This document shows, piece after piece, positions 48,430 through 58,232 of a stretch of DNA of 64,000 bases. The position numbers and the translations under genes were made by a program. The notes beneath the pieces were generated by a model, which was given only the letters and a program-made list of their open reading frames with translations, had not been told where the DNA came from and made no database searches. Every line of letters begins with the position of its first letter. Position 1 is the first letter of the stretch. This stretch comes from Rhodopseudomonas_A sp036404135 (GTDB taxonomy: Bacteria; Pseudomonadota; Alphaproteobacteria; Rhizobiales; Xanthobacteraceae), in assembly GCF_036404135.1 (NCBI RefSeq), contig NZ_DASWPE010000098.1, forward strand, positions 128,711 through 192,710, given 5' to 3'.

Positions 48430-49374
48430 ATGCTGTCGCGCACCGCTGAAAATCTGTACTGGCTGGCCCGCTACGTCGAGCGCGCGGAATATCTCGCGCG
48501 CACCATCGAGGCGACGTTGCGCGTCACCGCGCTGCCCAACACCTATATCGGCCAGACCAACGAATGGGACTCCGCGCTGCTGACCGCCGGCGTCTCGGCC
48601 TCGTTCTACAGCCACTACGACGAGGCCAACGAAAAGAACGTGGTCGAGTATCTGTCGTTTTCCACCGCCAACCCGTCCTCGATCCGCAACTGCATCGAGA
48701 ACGCGCGGCTGAATTCGCGCTCGGTGCGCACCGCGCTAACCAGCGAGATGTGGGACACCATCAACTCGGCCTGGATCGACCTGCAGGAGGTCTGGGGCAA
48801 GGGCACCAAGAGCCGCGAGGAGCTGGCGCGTTTCCTGCGCTTCGTGCTGGAAATCTCGCTGCGCTTCGACGGCTCGGCCTATCGCACCATGCTGCGCAAC
48901 GACGCCTATTGGTTCTCCCGGCTCGGCCTGCATCTGGAGCGCGCCGACAACACCGCGCGGATTCTCGACGTGAAATATCACGTGCTGCTGCCGCAGGAGG
49001 AACACGTCGGCGGCCCGCTCGACTACTATCAATGGACCTCGATCCTGCGCTCGGTGTCGGCGCTGACCGCCTATCACTGGGTCTATCGCGAGACCTTGAA
49101 GCCGTGGCTGATCGCCGACCTGTTGATCCTCAACGACACGCTGCCGCGCTCGCTGGCCTCCTGCTACGGCAATCTGGTGCGCAATCTCGACCAGATCGGC
49201 GTCGCCTATGGCCGCCAGGGCGCCGCACAGCGCCACGCCCGCGGCGTCCGCAACCGGCTGGAACACAGCCACATGGACGACATTTTTCAGCACGGCGTGC
49301 ACGAATTCATTCAGGAATTTATTGCGGATAACGCCCGGCTCGGCGAAATCATCTCCAAGCAGTATCTGATTTAG
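48430..49374 (+). CDS. alpha-E domain protein
   Basis: 314 residues, all helical. The start MLSRTAENLYWLARYVERAE is the alpha-E signature, with ARTIEATLRVTALPN, LLPQEEHVGGPLDYYQW and QEFIADNARLGEIISKQYLI further on. Alpha-E proteins are structural partners of the circularly permuted ATP-grasp enzymes in the predicted peptide-modification system. It follows the ATP-grasp gene and precedes the transglutaminase gene by 44 bp. Confidence 0.92.
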   Translation: MLSRTAENLYWLARYVERAEYLARTIEATLRVTALPNTYIGQTNEWDSALLTAGVSASFYSHYDEANEKNVVEYLSFSTANPSSIRNCIENARLNSRSVRTALTSEMWDTINSAWIDLQEVWGKGTKSREELARFLRFVLEISLRFDGSAYRTMLRNDAYWFSRLGLHLERADNTARILDVKYHVLLPQEEHVGGPLDYYQWTSILRSVSALTAYHWVYRETLKPWLIADLLILNDTLPRSLASCYGNLVRNLDQIGVAYGRQGAAQRHARGVRNRLEHSHMDDIFQHGVHEFIQEFIADNARLGEIISKQYLI

Positions 49375-49418
49375 GCTACAGACGTTGTCTGCCTGCGAGA
49401 ACCGGACGGCCTAAAGCC

Positions 49419-50255
49419 ATGCGCCTGCGAATTGCCCATTCGACGATCTATCGTTATGAGCCGCCGGCCTCTGGCGTGATCCAGATCCTGCGGATGACCC
49501 CGGGCAGCCACGACGGCCAATACGTCGCCAACTGGCAGATCGACGTCTCCACCGATTCCCGGCTCGACATGCATCTCGACGCGTTCGGCAACGTCACCCA
49601 CGTGCTGACCTATGGGCCGATCGCGGATCTCACCATCCATGTCGAGGGCCTGATCGAGACCCAGGACACCGGCGGCATCCTCAAGGGCACCGACGAGCGG
49701 TTTCCGCCGAGCCTGTTCCTGCGCGCCTCGCCGTTGACCGCGGTCGATCCGGCGATGGCGGGGTTCGTGCGCGAGCTGCGCGCCGAGGCCGGCGACGACG
49801 TACTCGGCTTCCTGCACGCGCTGATGATGAAGATCAACGAACACATGACGTTCGATGCCGACCCGACCAATACCGGGACCTCGGCCGCCGACGCCTTCGC
49901 GCTGAAGCGCGGCGTGTGCCAGGATTACGCGCATATCTTCATCGCCTGCGCGCGCGACGGCGGGGTGCCGGCGCGGTTCGTCGCCGGGCATTTCCTGCGC
50001 TCCGACGGCATGGTCAACCAGCAGGCCGGCCACGCTTGGGCCGAGGCCTATGTGCCGGATCTCGGCTGGATCGGGTTCGATCCGGCCAACGCGATCTGCA
50101 CCACCGACGCCCACGCCCGGGTCGCCATCGGGCTGGATTATCTGGGGGCAGCGCCGGTGCGCGGCACCCGCTATGGCGGCGGCACCGAAACGCTGAGCGT
50201 AGAGGTCACCGTCGATCAGGCCGGCCGGCAAGGCCAGTGGCAGAGCCAGTCGTAG
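49419..50255 (+). CDS. transglutaminase-like cysteine protease of the Anbu cluster
   Basis: 278 residues. The N-terminal beta domain (MRLRIAHSTIYRYEPPASGV) precedes the transglutaminase core: catalytic Cys in KRGVCQDYAHIFIACARDGG, His in GHAWAEAYVPDLGWIGFDP with the Asp following. Family members cleave or transfer peptide amides. Together with ATP-grasp, alpha-E and Anbu it forms a predicted peptide synthesis/processing pathway in the cytosol. No signal peptide. Confidence 0.93.
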   Translation: MRLRIAHSTIYRYEPPASGVIQILRMTPGSHDGQYVANWQIDVSTDSRLDMHLDAFGNVTHVLTYGPIADLTIHVEGLIETQDTGGILKGTDERFPPSLFLRASPLTAVDPAMAGFVRELRAEAGDDVLGFLHALMMKINEHMTFDADPTNTGTSAADAFALKRGVCQDYAHIFIACARDGGVPARFVAGHFLRSDGMVNQQAGHAWAEAYVPDLGWIGFDPANAICTTDAHARVAIGLDYLGAAPVRGTRYGGGTETLSVEVTVDQAGRQGQWQSQS

Positions 50256-50306
50256 CCGGCGAAGCGCGGCTCAGCGTTTGACGCCAGCGCGCAAGCCATT
50301 TTGGTC

Positions 50307-50431
50307 GTCATTCCGGGGCGCGAGCAGCGATAGCTGCGAGCGAACCCGGAATCTTGCGACGGACCATAGCGCGTCACCTGCGGCGAGATTCCGGGTTCGC
50401 TCGGCCTTTCGGCCTCGCGCCCCGGAATGAC
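50307..50431. repeat. palindromic intergenic repeat (GTCATTCCGGGGCGCG family)
   Basis: Ends GTCATTCCGGGGCGCG and CGCGCCCCGGAATGAC, with inner GCGAACCCGGAATCT/AGATTCCGGGTTCGC arms. It fills the gap between convergent transglutaminase and chemoreceptor genes and may act as a bidirectional terminator. Confidence 0.85.
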
Positions 50432-50513
50432 TGCCCAGGACGGCGACGGCGCAGCAAGCGACAACGCCAAGCCGACGCCGTGCTGAGCAACCGGAGGCGC
50501 CTGGCGACGCCGT

Positions 50514-52703
50514 TTACGCCGCGCGCACCGAGTCGAGGAACTTGCCGACCTCGAGCTTCAGCCGGTTGCTGTCGCGCGACAGCGACTGCGCCGCCGACAA
50601 CACCTGCGAAGACGCCGAGCCGGTCTCCGAGGCGCCGCGTTCGACGTCGGTGATGTTCGACGACACCTGCATGGTGCCCTGCGCCGCCTGCTGCACGTTG
50701 CGGGAGATTTCCTGCGTCGCCGCCCCCTGCTCTTCCACCGCCGAGGCGATGGTCGAGGAGATTTCCGACATCCGGCCGATCGTGGTGCTGATCTGCTTGA
50801 TCGCCGCCACCGAGCCCTGCGTCGCAGCCTGAATGCCGGTGATCTGCTGGCTGATCTCGCCGGTGGCTTTGGCGGTCTGCTCGGCCAAGGCCTTCACTTC
50901 GGAAGCGACCACCGCAAAGCCGCGGCCGGCCTCGCCGGCGCGGGCAGCCTCGATGGTCGCGTTCAGCGCCAGCAGATTGGTCTGACCGGCGATGGTGTTG
51001 ATCAACTCGACGACGTCGCCGATCCGGCTCGCGGCCTGCGACAACTCGCCGACCCGATCATTGGTGTTCCTGGCCTGGTCGACCGCCTCGCCGGCGATCC
51101 GCGCGGATTCCTGCACCTGGCGGCTGATCTCGGTGACCGAGGAGGACATTTCCTCGGTCGCCGAAGCCACCGACTGCACATTGGTGGAGGCCTCTTCCGA
51201 GGCGGCGGCGACAGCGGTGGCCAATTCCTGCGACCGTTCCGCGGTGGCGGTCAGCGTGTTGGCGGAGGCTTCCATTTGAGTGGAGGAGGACGACACGGTT
51301 TCGACGATCTCGCCGACCGAGGCTTCGAACGCCAGCTTGTTCATGGTGTCGCGCCGCAGCGTATCCGCGGCGGCCTGGTCCTCGATCCGCTGCGCCACCC
51401 TGCGCTTGAGGTCGTCCTGCATATTGCGCAGCGCCGCGGCCAGCACGCCGACCTCGTCGGCCTGCTCGATATCCAGCTTCTGCTCGAAATCGCCCTTGGA
51501 GATTCCGGAGGCGAATTCGGCGCACCGCTTGGTCGGTCGCGCGATGCTGGCGGCGGCCAGCGAGATCAGAAAGATCGCGATCGAGATGATGGTCACGCCG
51601 ACGCCGAGCTGCCAATAAGTGGTGACCGCGGCGCGCGAAGCCAGCGTCTCGTCGAGCTGCCGCACCCCGGCCATCACCACGGCGCGCGGCACCGAAATCA
51701 CCACCGCCCAGGCGGCGCCGGTGCGGCCGATCTTGATCGGCGAATACACCACGACATTGGGCGATTGCGCATCGTCCTGCACCATCGCCTTGCCGGCGCC
51801 GATGTTGGCGATCGCCTCGTTCCAACGCGGATCGCCGCTGCCCGCGCTCTTGCCGATCAATTCCGCGTCGGCGCTGTTGGCGACGGTCAGTCCGGCGTCG
51901 TTGACGATCAAGACCTCGCCCTTGCCCTCGAAGATCGACGCGTCGATCTGCTGCGCCAGCTTCTGCACGAAATCCAGATTGTAGTCGGCGCCGGCGACGC
52001 CGCGGAACTTGCCGTCGATCATGATCGGCACCGACATGGTGGCGAGGAACACCTGCTGGCCCTGAACGATGTAGGGCAACGGTCCGAGGATATTCTCTTT
52101 GCCGGTGCCGCGCGGGTTGAGATACCAGGCGCCCTTCACCAGGCCGTTGGGATGGCGGTCGGCGCTCTCATATTCGACCAGCGGCTGAACCGCGATCGAA
52201 CCCTTGGCGTCGCGGGTCCAATACGGTAGGAACCGGCCGGTGCCGTCGGAGCCGAGATCCGCGCGTCCCTTGAACGCGGCGTCGCTATTGTCGAGGCCGT
52301 TCGGCTCCCACGCCGAATAGGTGCCGTTGAAGGTGGGGTTGAGCGCGACGACGTTGCGCAGCACCGCGTTGAATTGCGCGCGGCGCGCCTCGCTCGGGGT
52401 GGCCGCGGTGTTGCTGCCGGCCAGCACCGCAAAGGATTGTGCCATGGTGCGCGCCGCATCCAGTCCGAGCTCCAACTCGGATCCGATCGCTTTGGCCTCG
52501 CTGGCGGCCCTGTTCAGCAGGCTCTCCTTGGTCTGGCGGTCGACCAGTTGCGACACCTCGCTGCCGGCATATTGCATCGTGCTGCGCGTGGAAACCAGGC
52601 TGTAGCCGATCAGGGCAATGCTGGTACCCACGAGGCATGCCCCGGAGATCAGCGCGATCTTCAGTTGAACCGATCGCATTGCCTTGAACGAGAACGTCGC
52701 CAT
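50514..52703 (-). CDS. methyl-accepting chemotaxis protein with Cache sensor
   Basis: 729 residues from ATG 52703 (GGAG upstream). Transmembrane 1 is about 12-33 (LKIALISGACLVGTSIALIG); the periplasmic part has a dCache pattern (YSAWEPNGLDNSDAAFKGRA, FRGVAGADYNLDFVQKLAQQ) sensing small ligands; transmembrane 2 near 365-390 (LGVGVTIISIAIFLISLAAA), HAMP, then the signalling coil with the hairpin tip (INTIAGQTNLLALNATIEAA followed by RAGEAGRGFAVVASEVKALA). It contacts CheA/CheW. The ligand is unknown. Its tip sequence is nearly identical to that of the next chemoreceptor. Confidence 0.93.
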   Translation of the reverse strand: MATFSFKAMRSVQLKIALISGACLVGTSIALIGYSLVSTRSTMQYAGSEVSQLVDRQTKESLLNRAASEAKAIGSELELGLDAARTMAQSFAVLAGSNTAATPSEARRAQFNAVLRNVVALNPTFNGTYSAWEPNGLDNSDAAFKGRADLGSDGTGRFLPYWTRDAKGSIAVQPLVEYESADRHPNGLVKGAWYLNPRGTGKENILGPLPYIVQGQQVFLATMSVPIMIDGKFRGVAGADYNLDFVQKLAQQIDASIFEGKGEVLIVNDAGLTVANSADAELIGKSAGSGDPRWNEAIANIGAGKAMVQDDAQSPNVVVYSPIKIGRTGAAWAVVISVPRAVVMAGVRQLDETLASRAAVTTYWQLGVGVTIISIAIFLISLAAASIARPTKRCAEFASGISKGDFEQKLDIEQADEVGVLAAALRNMQDDLKRRVAQRIEDQAAADTLRRDTMNKLAFEASVGEIVETVSSSSTQMEASANTLTATAERSQELATAVAAASEEASTNVQSVASATEEMSSSVTEISRQVQESARIAGEAVDQARNTNDRVGELSQAASRIGDVVELINTIAGQTNLLALNATIEAARAGEAGRGFAVVASEVKALAEQTAKATGEISQQITGIQAATQGSVAAIKQISTTIGRMSEISSTIASAVEEQGAATQEISRNVQQAAQGTMQVSSNITDVERGASETGSASSQVLSAAQSLSRDSNRLKLEVGKFLDSVRAA

Positions 52704-52823
52704 TGAAATCTCCACCACAGATATGTCGCACTCGACTAACCGCGCAGCTGCAACACATCCCTTAATTTGCAGCCACGTAGCACTACCAGCCCATAGCCTG
52801 ACGGCGGCGCGGCCCGGATGGCG

Positions 52824-54533
52824 TCAGGCGGCGCGCACGGAATCCAGGAAGCGGCCGACCTCGTGGCGCAGCCTGGTGCTTTCGCCGGACAGAGATTGCG
52901 CCGCCGACAGCACCTGCGAGGAGGCCGAGCCGGTCTCGGACGCGCCGCGCTGCACGTCGGTGATGTTGGTGCTGACCAGCTGGGTGCCCTTCGCCGCCTG
53001 CTGCACGTTGTGGGAAATCTCCTGGGTGGCGGCGCCCTGCTCTTCCACCGCCGCGGCGATGGTCGAGGCAATTTCCGACATCCGGCCGATGGTGTCGCCG
53101 ATCTCCTTGATGGCGCCGACCGACTCTTGGGTCGCGGCCTGGATGCCGGAGATCTGCTGACTGATCTCGCCGGTGGCCTTGGCGGTCTGCTCAGCCAGCG
53201 CCTTCACTTCCGAGGCGACCACGGCGAAGCCGCGGCCGGCCTCGCCCGCGCGGGCCGCCTCGATCGTGGCGTTCAGCGCCAACAGGTTGGTCTGCCCGGC
53301 GATGGTGTTGATCAGTTCGACCACCGCGCCGATCCGCGCCGCCGCCTTGGCCAGTTCACCGACCCGGTCGTTGGTCTTGCGCGCCTGGTCGACCGCCTCC
53401 CCGGCGATCCGTGAGGATTCCTGCACCTGCCGGCTGATCTCGTTGACCGACGACGACATCTCTTCGGTGGCGGAGGCCACCGCCTGCACATTGGTGGAGG
53501 CTTCCTCGGACGCCGTGGCCACCATCGCGGTGAGATGCTCGGCGCGCTCCGCGCTTGAGGTCAGCGTACTCGCGGAAGCTTCCAGCTCCGAGGACGCCGA
53601 CGACACCGTCTCGACGATCTTGCCGACCGCGCCCTCGAAACTGTCGGCCAGCCGCATCATGTCGGACTTGCGCTTGCTGCTGGCGACGGCATCGGCACCG
53701 GCCTTGGCGGCGGCTTCGGCGTGCGCCTGCTGTTCGGCATTGTCGCGGATCACGGTGATGGTCTTGGCCACCGCGCCGATCTCGTCGCCGCGCTCGGCGC
53801 CCGGGATCACCACCTCGATGTCGCCGGCGGCCATTTTCTGCATCGCCTGGTTCAGCCGCGTCATCGGCCGTGACAGCCCGTTGATGCCGATCAGCAGCGC
53901 CGCACCCAGTCCGGCCAGCAAGCCGAGCATCGACGAGATCCAGACCATGCGGATCGCGGCGTCGACCTTCTCGCTGTCGCTGTCTTCGATCTTGACCGTC
54001 AGCGCCTGCATATCTTCGACCAGCCTGGCCTGCAGCATGATCGCAGCTTCGGCCGGCGGCACGCAGTCCCGCTTCAGTTGCTCGGTGGCCTTGAGGTTGT
54101 CCTCGGTGGTCACCGCCTTGCCGACAACGGCGATCGCCGGTTCGCAGGCTGCGACGGCCTTTTCAAAGGCGGCGCTGACCGGAGCGATCGCGCCCGACAT
54201 CTCCGGGCGCTGCGCCAGGATCGTCGCCATCGTCGTTTCGTAGTTCTTGCGGCTTTCGGCGATGTCCGCGAGAAACTTGACGTCGTTGCCCTCGGTGGTT
54301 TCGGCCGCCATCTGAAATGCCGAGGAGACGTAACGCTCGACGAACCGCGAGGCGCGGTTGGCCAGCGCCGTGGAGCCGCCGACCCGTTTCACCAGATCGT
54401 CACTAGCGTCGTCGATCGCGGTCATGCTGCGGGTCGCGAACCACACGCTGCCGATATTGACCAGAGCCAGCAACGCCACGATCAGGCTGATCTTGAAAAC
54501 GATCTTGAAATTATTGAGCCACGACATCGCCAA
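52824..54533 (-). CDS. methyl-accepting chemotaxis protein with four-helix-bundle sensor
   Basis: 569 residues. Transmembrane 1 about 13-32, a helical periplasmic domain of ~160 residues (4HB_MCP type: ALANRASRFVERYVSSAFQM), transmembrane 2 about 190-215 (MLGLLAGLGAALLIGINGLS), HAMP (RLNQAMQKMAAGDIEVVIPG) and signalling domain with the same tip as its neighbour. From the end of the HAMP linker to the stop the two receptors are almost the same, down to the ending FLDSVRAA. They are same-strand, 120 bp apart, and separate the Anbu gene from its usual neighbours. Confidence 0.93.
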   Translation of the reverse strand: MAMSWLNNFKIVFKISLIVALLALVNIGSVWFATRSMTAIDDASDDLVKRVGGSTALANRASRFVERYVSSAFQMAAETTEGNDVKFLADIAESRKNYETTMATILAQRPEMSGAIAPVSAAFEKAVAACEPAIAVVGKAVTTEDNLKATEQLKRDCVPPAEAAIMLQARLVEDMQALTVKIEDSDSEKVDAAIRMVWISSMLGLLAGLGAALLIGINGLSRPMTRLNQAMQKMAAGDIEVVIPGAERGDEIGAVAKTITVIRDNAEQQAHAEAAAKAGADAVASSKRKSDMMRLADSFEGAVGKIVETVSSASSELEASASTLTSSAERAEHLTAMVATASEEASTNVQAVASATEEMSSSVNEISRQVQESSRIAGEAVDQARKTNDRVGELAKAAARIGAVVELINTIAGQTNLLALNATIEAARAGEAGRGFAVVASEVKALAEQTAKATGEISQQISGIQAATQESVGAIKEIGDTIGRMSEIASTIAAAVEEQGAATQEISHNVQQAAKGTQLVSTNITDVQRGASETGSASSQVLSAAQSLSGESTRLRHEVGRFLDSVRAA

Positions 54534-54904
54534 CCCCGCACCAGACTATCGGCCTGCGAGCCGGTTGGCCGCACATGCACCAGAATCAGCGATAGCGAAT
54601 CGCAGCTTCGCGCTCGTTAATTTCACCGCCCGTAAAAATACGCGGCACGCCGCCGGCCGGCCTGCCCGAGCCCAGCCGGCCGCAGGCCCACGGGCGCTCG
54701 CCGAATTGCCATGGCCTCGCTGCGAGGCTCGGCGAGGCCGCTTGGGGCTGGACGACCCGGCGAAATTGGCTAGTGTCCTGGCCTTGCGCCAGCTCGACGC
54801 CGCGGCCATCGTTGCGCCCGCTTCGGGTTCAGGCGAGGCCATGGCCGTTGCGGCGCCGTGGCGGCAGCGCTTCACGGCAATGACAGGATGAGGACGGGCC
54901 CGAG
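54534..54904. other. divergent promoter region between chemoreceptor and Anbu gene
   Basis: 371 bases with no supported gene. It must hold promoters for the minus-strand receptor and plus-strand Anbu gene. Very GC-rich; several GGCCGGC-type short palindromes around 54650-54690. No tRNA or small RNA recognised. Confidence 0.4.
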
Positions 54905-55651
54905 ATGACCTATTGCTGCGGAGTTCTGGTGCGCGACGGCCTGGTGATGATCGCCGACACAAGAACCAATGCCGGGCTCGACAACATCTCGACGTTCCGC
55001 AAGCTGCACGTCTTCAACAAGCCCGGCGATCGCATCATGGCGGTGGCCAGCGCCGGCAATCTGGCGATCAGCCAGTCGGTGCTCAGCACTTTGGTCGAAG
55101 GCCTCGAAGACCCCGCCAGCGGCGAACGCGAGACCCTGATGAACGCGCCGACGATGTTTCAGGCGGCGCAGCGGATCGGCCGCGCGATCCGCCACGTCAA
55201 CGCCACCGAGGGCGTGGCGCTGAAATCCGAGGACATCAATTTCGACGTCTCGTTCCTGTTCGGCGGCCAGATCAAAGGCTCGCGGATGCGGCTGTTCATG
55301 GTCTATCCGGCCGGCAATTTCATCGAATGCACCACCGACACCCCGTATCTGCAGATCGGCGAGCACAAATACGGCAAGCCGGTGCTCGACCGCGCGATGC
55401 ATTACGACGTCGAACTCTACGAGGCGCTGAAGACCAGCCTGATCTCGATGGACTCCACGATGCGCTCCAATCTCGGCGTCGGGCTGCCGATCGACGTGCT
55501 GGTGGTGCGCAGCGACGTCTGCGACGCCGACCTCAACCACCGCATCGAGGCCGGCGAGCCGTATTTCCACGATCTGCGCTCGCGCTGGTCGGCGGCGTTG
55601 CGCGCCGCGCACAAGAATATCCCGCGCCCGCCCTACAAGGATGAGGCGTAA
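54905..55651 (+). CDS. Anbu-type (ancestral beta-subunit) proteasome-like peptidase
   Basis: 248 residues. MTYCCGVLVRDGLVMIADTR is the Anbu start: Thr2 becomes the N-terminal nucleophile after Met removal, with Asp/Lys counterparts (ADTRTNAG, FRKLHVF, VASAGNLA). Family signature regions FLFGGQIKGSRMRLFMVYPA and DSTMRSNLGVGLPIDVLV are present. Anbu forms helical or ring assemblies related to HslV and occurs with ATP-grasp, alpha-E and transglutaminase proteins. Here it is separated from those three by two opposite-strand chemoreceptor genes. Confidence 0.93.
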   Translation: MTYCCGVLVRDGLVMIADTRTNAGLDNISTFRKLHVFNKPGDRIMAVASAGNLAISQSVLSTLVEGLEDPASGERETLMNAPTMFQAAQRIGRAIRHVNATEGVALKSEDINFDVSFLFGGQIKGSRMRLFMVYPAGNFIECTTDTPYLQIGEHKYGKPVLDRAMHYDVELYEALKTSLISMDSTMRSNLGVGLPIDVLVVRSDVCDADLNHRIEAGEPYFHDLRSRWSAALRAAHKNIPRPPYKDEA

Positions 55652-55670
55652 GCGGCGACCTCGCAGCGCC

Positions 55671-56183
55671 ATGACCAGCGAGACGATGAGCTGGCGGCCG
55701 ATGACGCCGCGCGATCTGCCGGCGGTCGATGCCATCGCCGCGCGCGTCCACCTCGCCTATCCGGAAGACGCCGCGGTGTTCGAAGAGCGGCTGGCGCTGT
55801 ATCCGCAAGGCTGCTTCATGCTGCACGCCGGCGCCGCGCCGATCGGCTATCTGATCAGCCATCCATGGACATTCGCCGCGCCGCCGGCGCTCAACGTCCT
55901 GCTCGGCGCGCTGCCGGCGCCGGCCTCGACCTACTACATCCACGACCTCGCGCTGCTGCCGCAGGCGCGCGGCCACGGCGCCGCCGCAGCCGCACTCAAC
56001 GCGGTCGTTGCCCAGGCGCGCGGGGAAAACGCCGGCAACATCTCGCTTGTCGCGGTCAACAATTCGGTCCAGTTTTGGCGGCGGCAGGGGTTTCACAGCC
56101 ACCTCGACGACGCGCTGGCGCAAAAGCTCGCGAGCTACGGCGCCGACGCCTGCTATATGGTCCGCACGCGCGCCAGCGATTGA
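55671..56183 (+). CDS. GNAT-family N-acetyltransferase
   Basis: 170 residues from ATG 55671. The GNAT core has a first strand/helix (RPMTPRDLPAVDAIAARVHL), the acetyl-CoA pyrophosphate loop LLPQARGHGAAAAALNAVVA (Q/RxxGxG/A type) and a late VAVNNSVQFWRRQGF. Substrate not predictable. It starts 19 bp after Anbu stops, so it probably shares the Anbu transcript. Confidence 0.85.
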   Translation: MTSETMSWRPMTPRDLPAVDAIAARVHLAYPEDAAVFEERLALYPQGCFMLHAGAAPIGYLISHPWTFAAPPALNVLLGALPAPASTYYIHDLALLPQARGHGAAAAALNAVVAQARGENAGNISLVAVNNSVQFWRRQGFHSHLDDALAQKLASYGADACYMVRTRASD

Positions 56184-56213
56184 CACCACAACAAATCCGG
56201 GGACGGCAACGAC

Positions 56214-56981
56214 ATGACACACGGCACACAAAGCGGCAATCGCATCGCGCTGGTCACCGGCGCCGGCTCCGGCGTCGGCCGCGCCACCGCGCTGGCGCTG
56301 CTGAAGGCAGGGTTCTGCGTGGTGCTGGCGGGCCGCCGCGCCGACAAGCTCAACGAAACCGCCAAGGCCGGCGAAGCGTTCGGCAAGAGCCTCGTGGTGC
56401 CCGCTGACATGACCGATCCGGACTCCATCGCGCAACTATTCGCCACCACCATGGAAGCGTTCGGCCGGCTCGATCTGTTGTTCAACAACGCCGGCGTCGG
56501 CACCCCGCCGCTGCCGCTCGAGGACGTCTCGCTGGCGCAATGGCAGGCGGTGGTCGATACCAACCTCACCGCGCCGTTCCTGTGCACCCAGCACGCCTTC
56601 CGCATCATGAAGGAGCAGAGCCCGCGCGGCGGCCGCATCATCAACAACGGCTCGATCTCGGCGCATGCGCCGCGGCCGTTCTCGGCCGCCTACACCGCGA
56701 CCAAACACGCCATCACCGGGCTGACCAAGGCGACCGCGCTCGACGGCCGCGCCTACGACATCGCCTGCGGCCAGATCGACATCGGCAACGCCGCAACCGA
56801 AATGACCGAGCGGATGACCGGCGGCATCCTGCAGCCGAACGGCAGCACCATGGCGGAGCCGCGGATGAACGTCGACAACGTCGCCGAGGCGGTGGTCTAC
56901 ATGGCGACGCGTTCGCTCGACGCCAATGTGCTGTTCATGACGGTGATGGCGACCAAGATGCCGTTTGTCGGCCGCGGCTGA
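56214..56981 (+). CDS. short-chain dehydrogenase/reductase
   Basis: 255 residues, classical SDR: TGAGSGVGRATALALLKAGF (TGxxxGxG), LVVPADMTDPDS, LLFNNAGVGTPPLP (NNAG) and active-site YTATKHA preceded by the catalytic Ser in NNGSISAH. AGRRADKL after beta-2 suggests NADP(H). Cytosolic oxidoreductase of unknown substrate; 30 bp after the GNAT gene. Confidence 0.92.
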   Translation: MTHGTQSGNRIALVTGAGSGVGRATALALLKAGFCVVLAGRRADKLNETAKAGEAFGKSLVVPADMTDPDSIAQLFATTMEAFGRLDLLFNNAGVGTPPLPLEDVSLAQWQAVVDTNLTAPFLCTQHAFRIMKEQSPRGGRIINNGSISAHAPRPFSAAYTATKHAITGLTKATALDGRAYDIACGQIDIGNAATEMTERMTGGILQPNGSTMAEPRMNVDNVAEAVVYMATRSLDANVLFMTVMATKMPFVGRG

Positions 56982-57011
56982 GCCGCCTCGCCTCCCCGGC
57001 GCGCGGCACGC

Positions 57012-58232
57012 TCACTCCAGCCGCTCGACCTGGCGCAGCGTCGGAAACAGCCGCATCCACAACAGCGCGATCAGCACCGTGCCCACGCCGCCGAGCAATG
57101 CGGCCGGCATTGCGCCGAACAATGCTGCGGTGACGCCGCTTTCGAACTGGCCGAGCTGGTTCGACGCATTGATGAACAAATAATTCACCGCGCCGACCCG
57201 ACCGCGCATCGCGTCCGGCGTCGCCAGTTGCACCAGCGACAGCCGGATCACCACGCTGACGGTGTCGGCGGCGCCCATCAGCGTCAGCGCCGCGAGCGAC
57301 AGCACGATCGAGCGCGACACCGCGAACACCATGGTGGCTGCGCCGAACACGATCACCGCCTGGAACATGCGCATGCCGACCCGGCGATTGATCGGGAACC
57401 GCGACAGCACCAGCGTCATCGCCAGCGCGCCGATTGCGGGCGCCGCGCGCAGCACGCCGAGCCCCCACGGCCCGGTGTCGAGGATGTCGCGGGCATAGAT
57501 CGGCAGCAGCGCGGTGGCGCCGCCGAGCAGCACCGCGAACAGGTCGAGCGAGATGGTGCCGAGAATCGCCGGGTTGCGCCGCACGAAGCCGACCCCGGCA
57601 AACAGCGCGGCGAAGGTCGGCGGCTCCCGCACGCTGACCTCACTCTGCAGCGCGATCGCGCCGCTGAACAGCGCCGCGGCGATCCAGAACGTCGCCATCA
57701 CCGCGTAAGGCGCGGCCGGCGCCGCGGCATAGGCGAAGCCGCCGAGCGCCGGGCCGGCGATGGTGGCGATCTGGAACACGCCGGTCGATACCGCGGTGGC
57801 CCGTTGCAGCATCCCGGTCGGCACCACCGCCGGCAACAGCGCCGCCGCGGCCGGGCTTTCGAACGCGGTGGCAGCGCCGAACACCGCGACCGCGGCAAAG
57901 ATCTCCGGCACCGTGATCCAGCCGGCGAGGCTGCCCCAGGCCAGATAGGCCGCGGCGAGGCCCTGTGCGAACTGGCACAGCTGCACCACCCGCCGGCGGT
58001 CGTAGCGGTCGGCGGCGTGGCCCGCGGCGAACACCAGGATCGCGGTCGGCGCGAATTGCACCAGCCCGACCATGCCGAGGTCGAAGGCGCTGCCGGTCAG
58101 TTCATAGATCTGCCAGCCCACCGCCACCGCGGCGATCTGGCTGGAGAACCGGGAAAAACTGCGCGACCACAGATAGAACAGGAACGGCCGGTGGCCGAGC
58201 AGCGCGACGGGAGGGGCAATTTGGTCTGACAT
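57012..58232 (-). CDS. MFS transporter (EntS/MFS_3-like)
   Basis: 406 residues with about 12 hydrophobic segments. LGHRPFLFYLWSRSFSRFSS start, GWQIYELTGSAFDLGMVGLV, and the MFS motif A-like HAADRYDRRRV in the second loop; the middle has FVRRNPAIL in the loop between halves. It belongs to the enterobactin exporter/permease-like (MFS_3) group and probably exports small compounds. Substrate unknown. Confidence 0.88.
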   Translation of the reverse strand: MSDQIAPPVALLGHRPFLFYLWSRSFSRFSSQIAAVAVGWQIYELTGSAFDLGMVGLVQFAPTAILVFAAGHAADRYDRRRVVQLCQFAQGLAAAYLAWGSLAGWITVPEIFAAVAVFGAATAFESPAAAALLPAVVPTGMLQRATAVSTGVFQIATIAGPALGGFAYAAAPAAPYAVMATFWIAAALFSGAIALQSEVSVREPPTFAALFAGVGFVRRNPAILGTISLDLFAVLLGGATALLPIYARDILDTGPWGLGVLRAAPAIGALAMTLVLSRFPINRRVGMRMFQAVIVFGAATMVFAVSRSIVLSLAALTLMGAADTVSVVIRLSLVQLATPDAMRGRVGAVNYLFINASNQLGQFESGVTAALFGAMPAALLGGVGTVLIALLWMRLFPTLRQVERLE

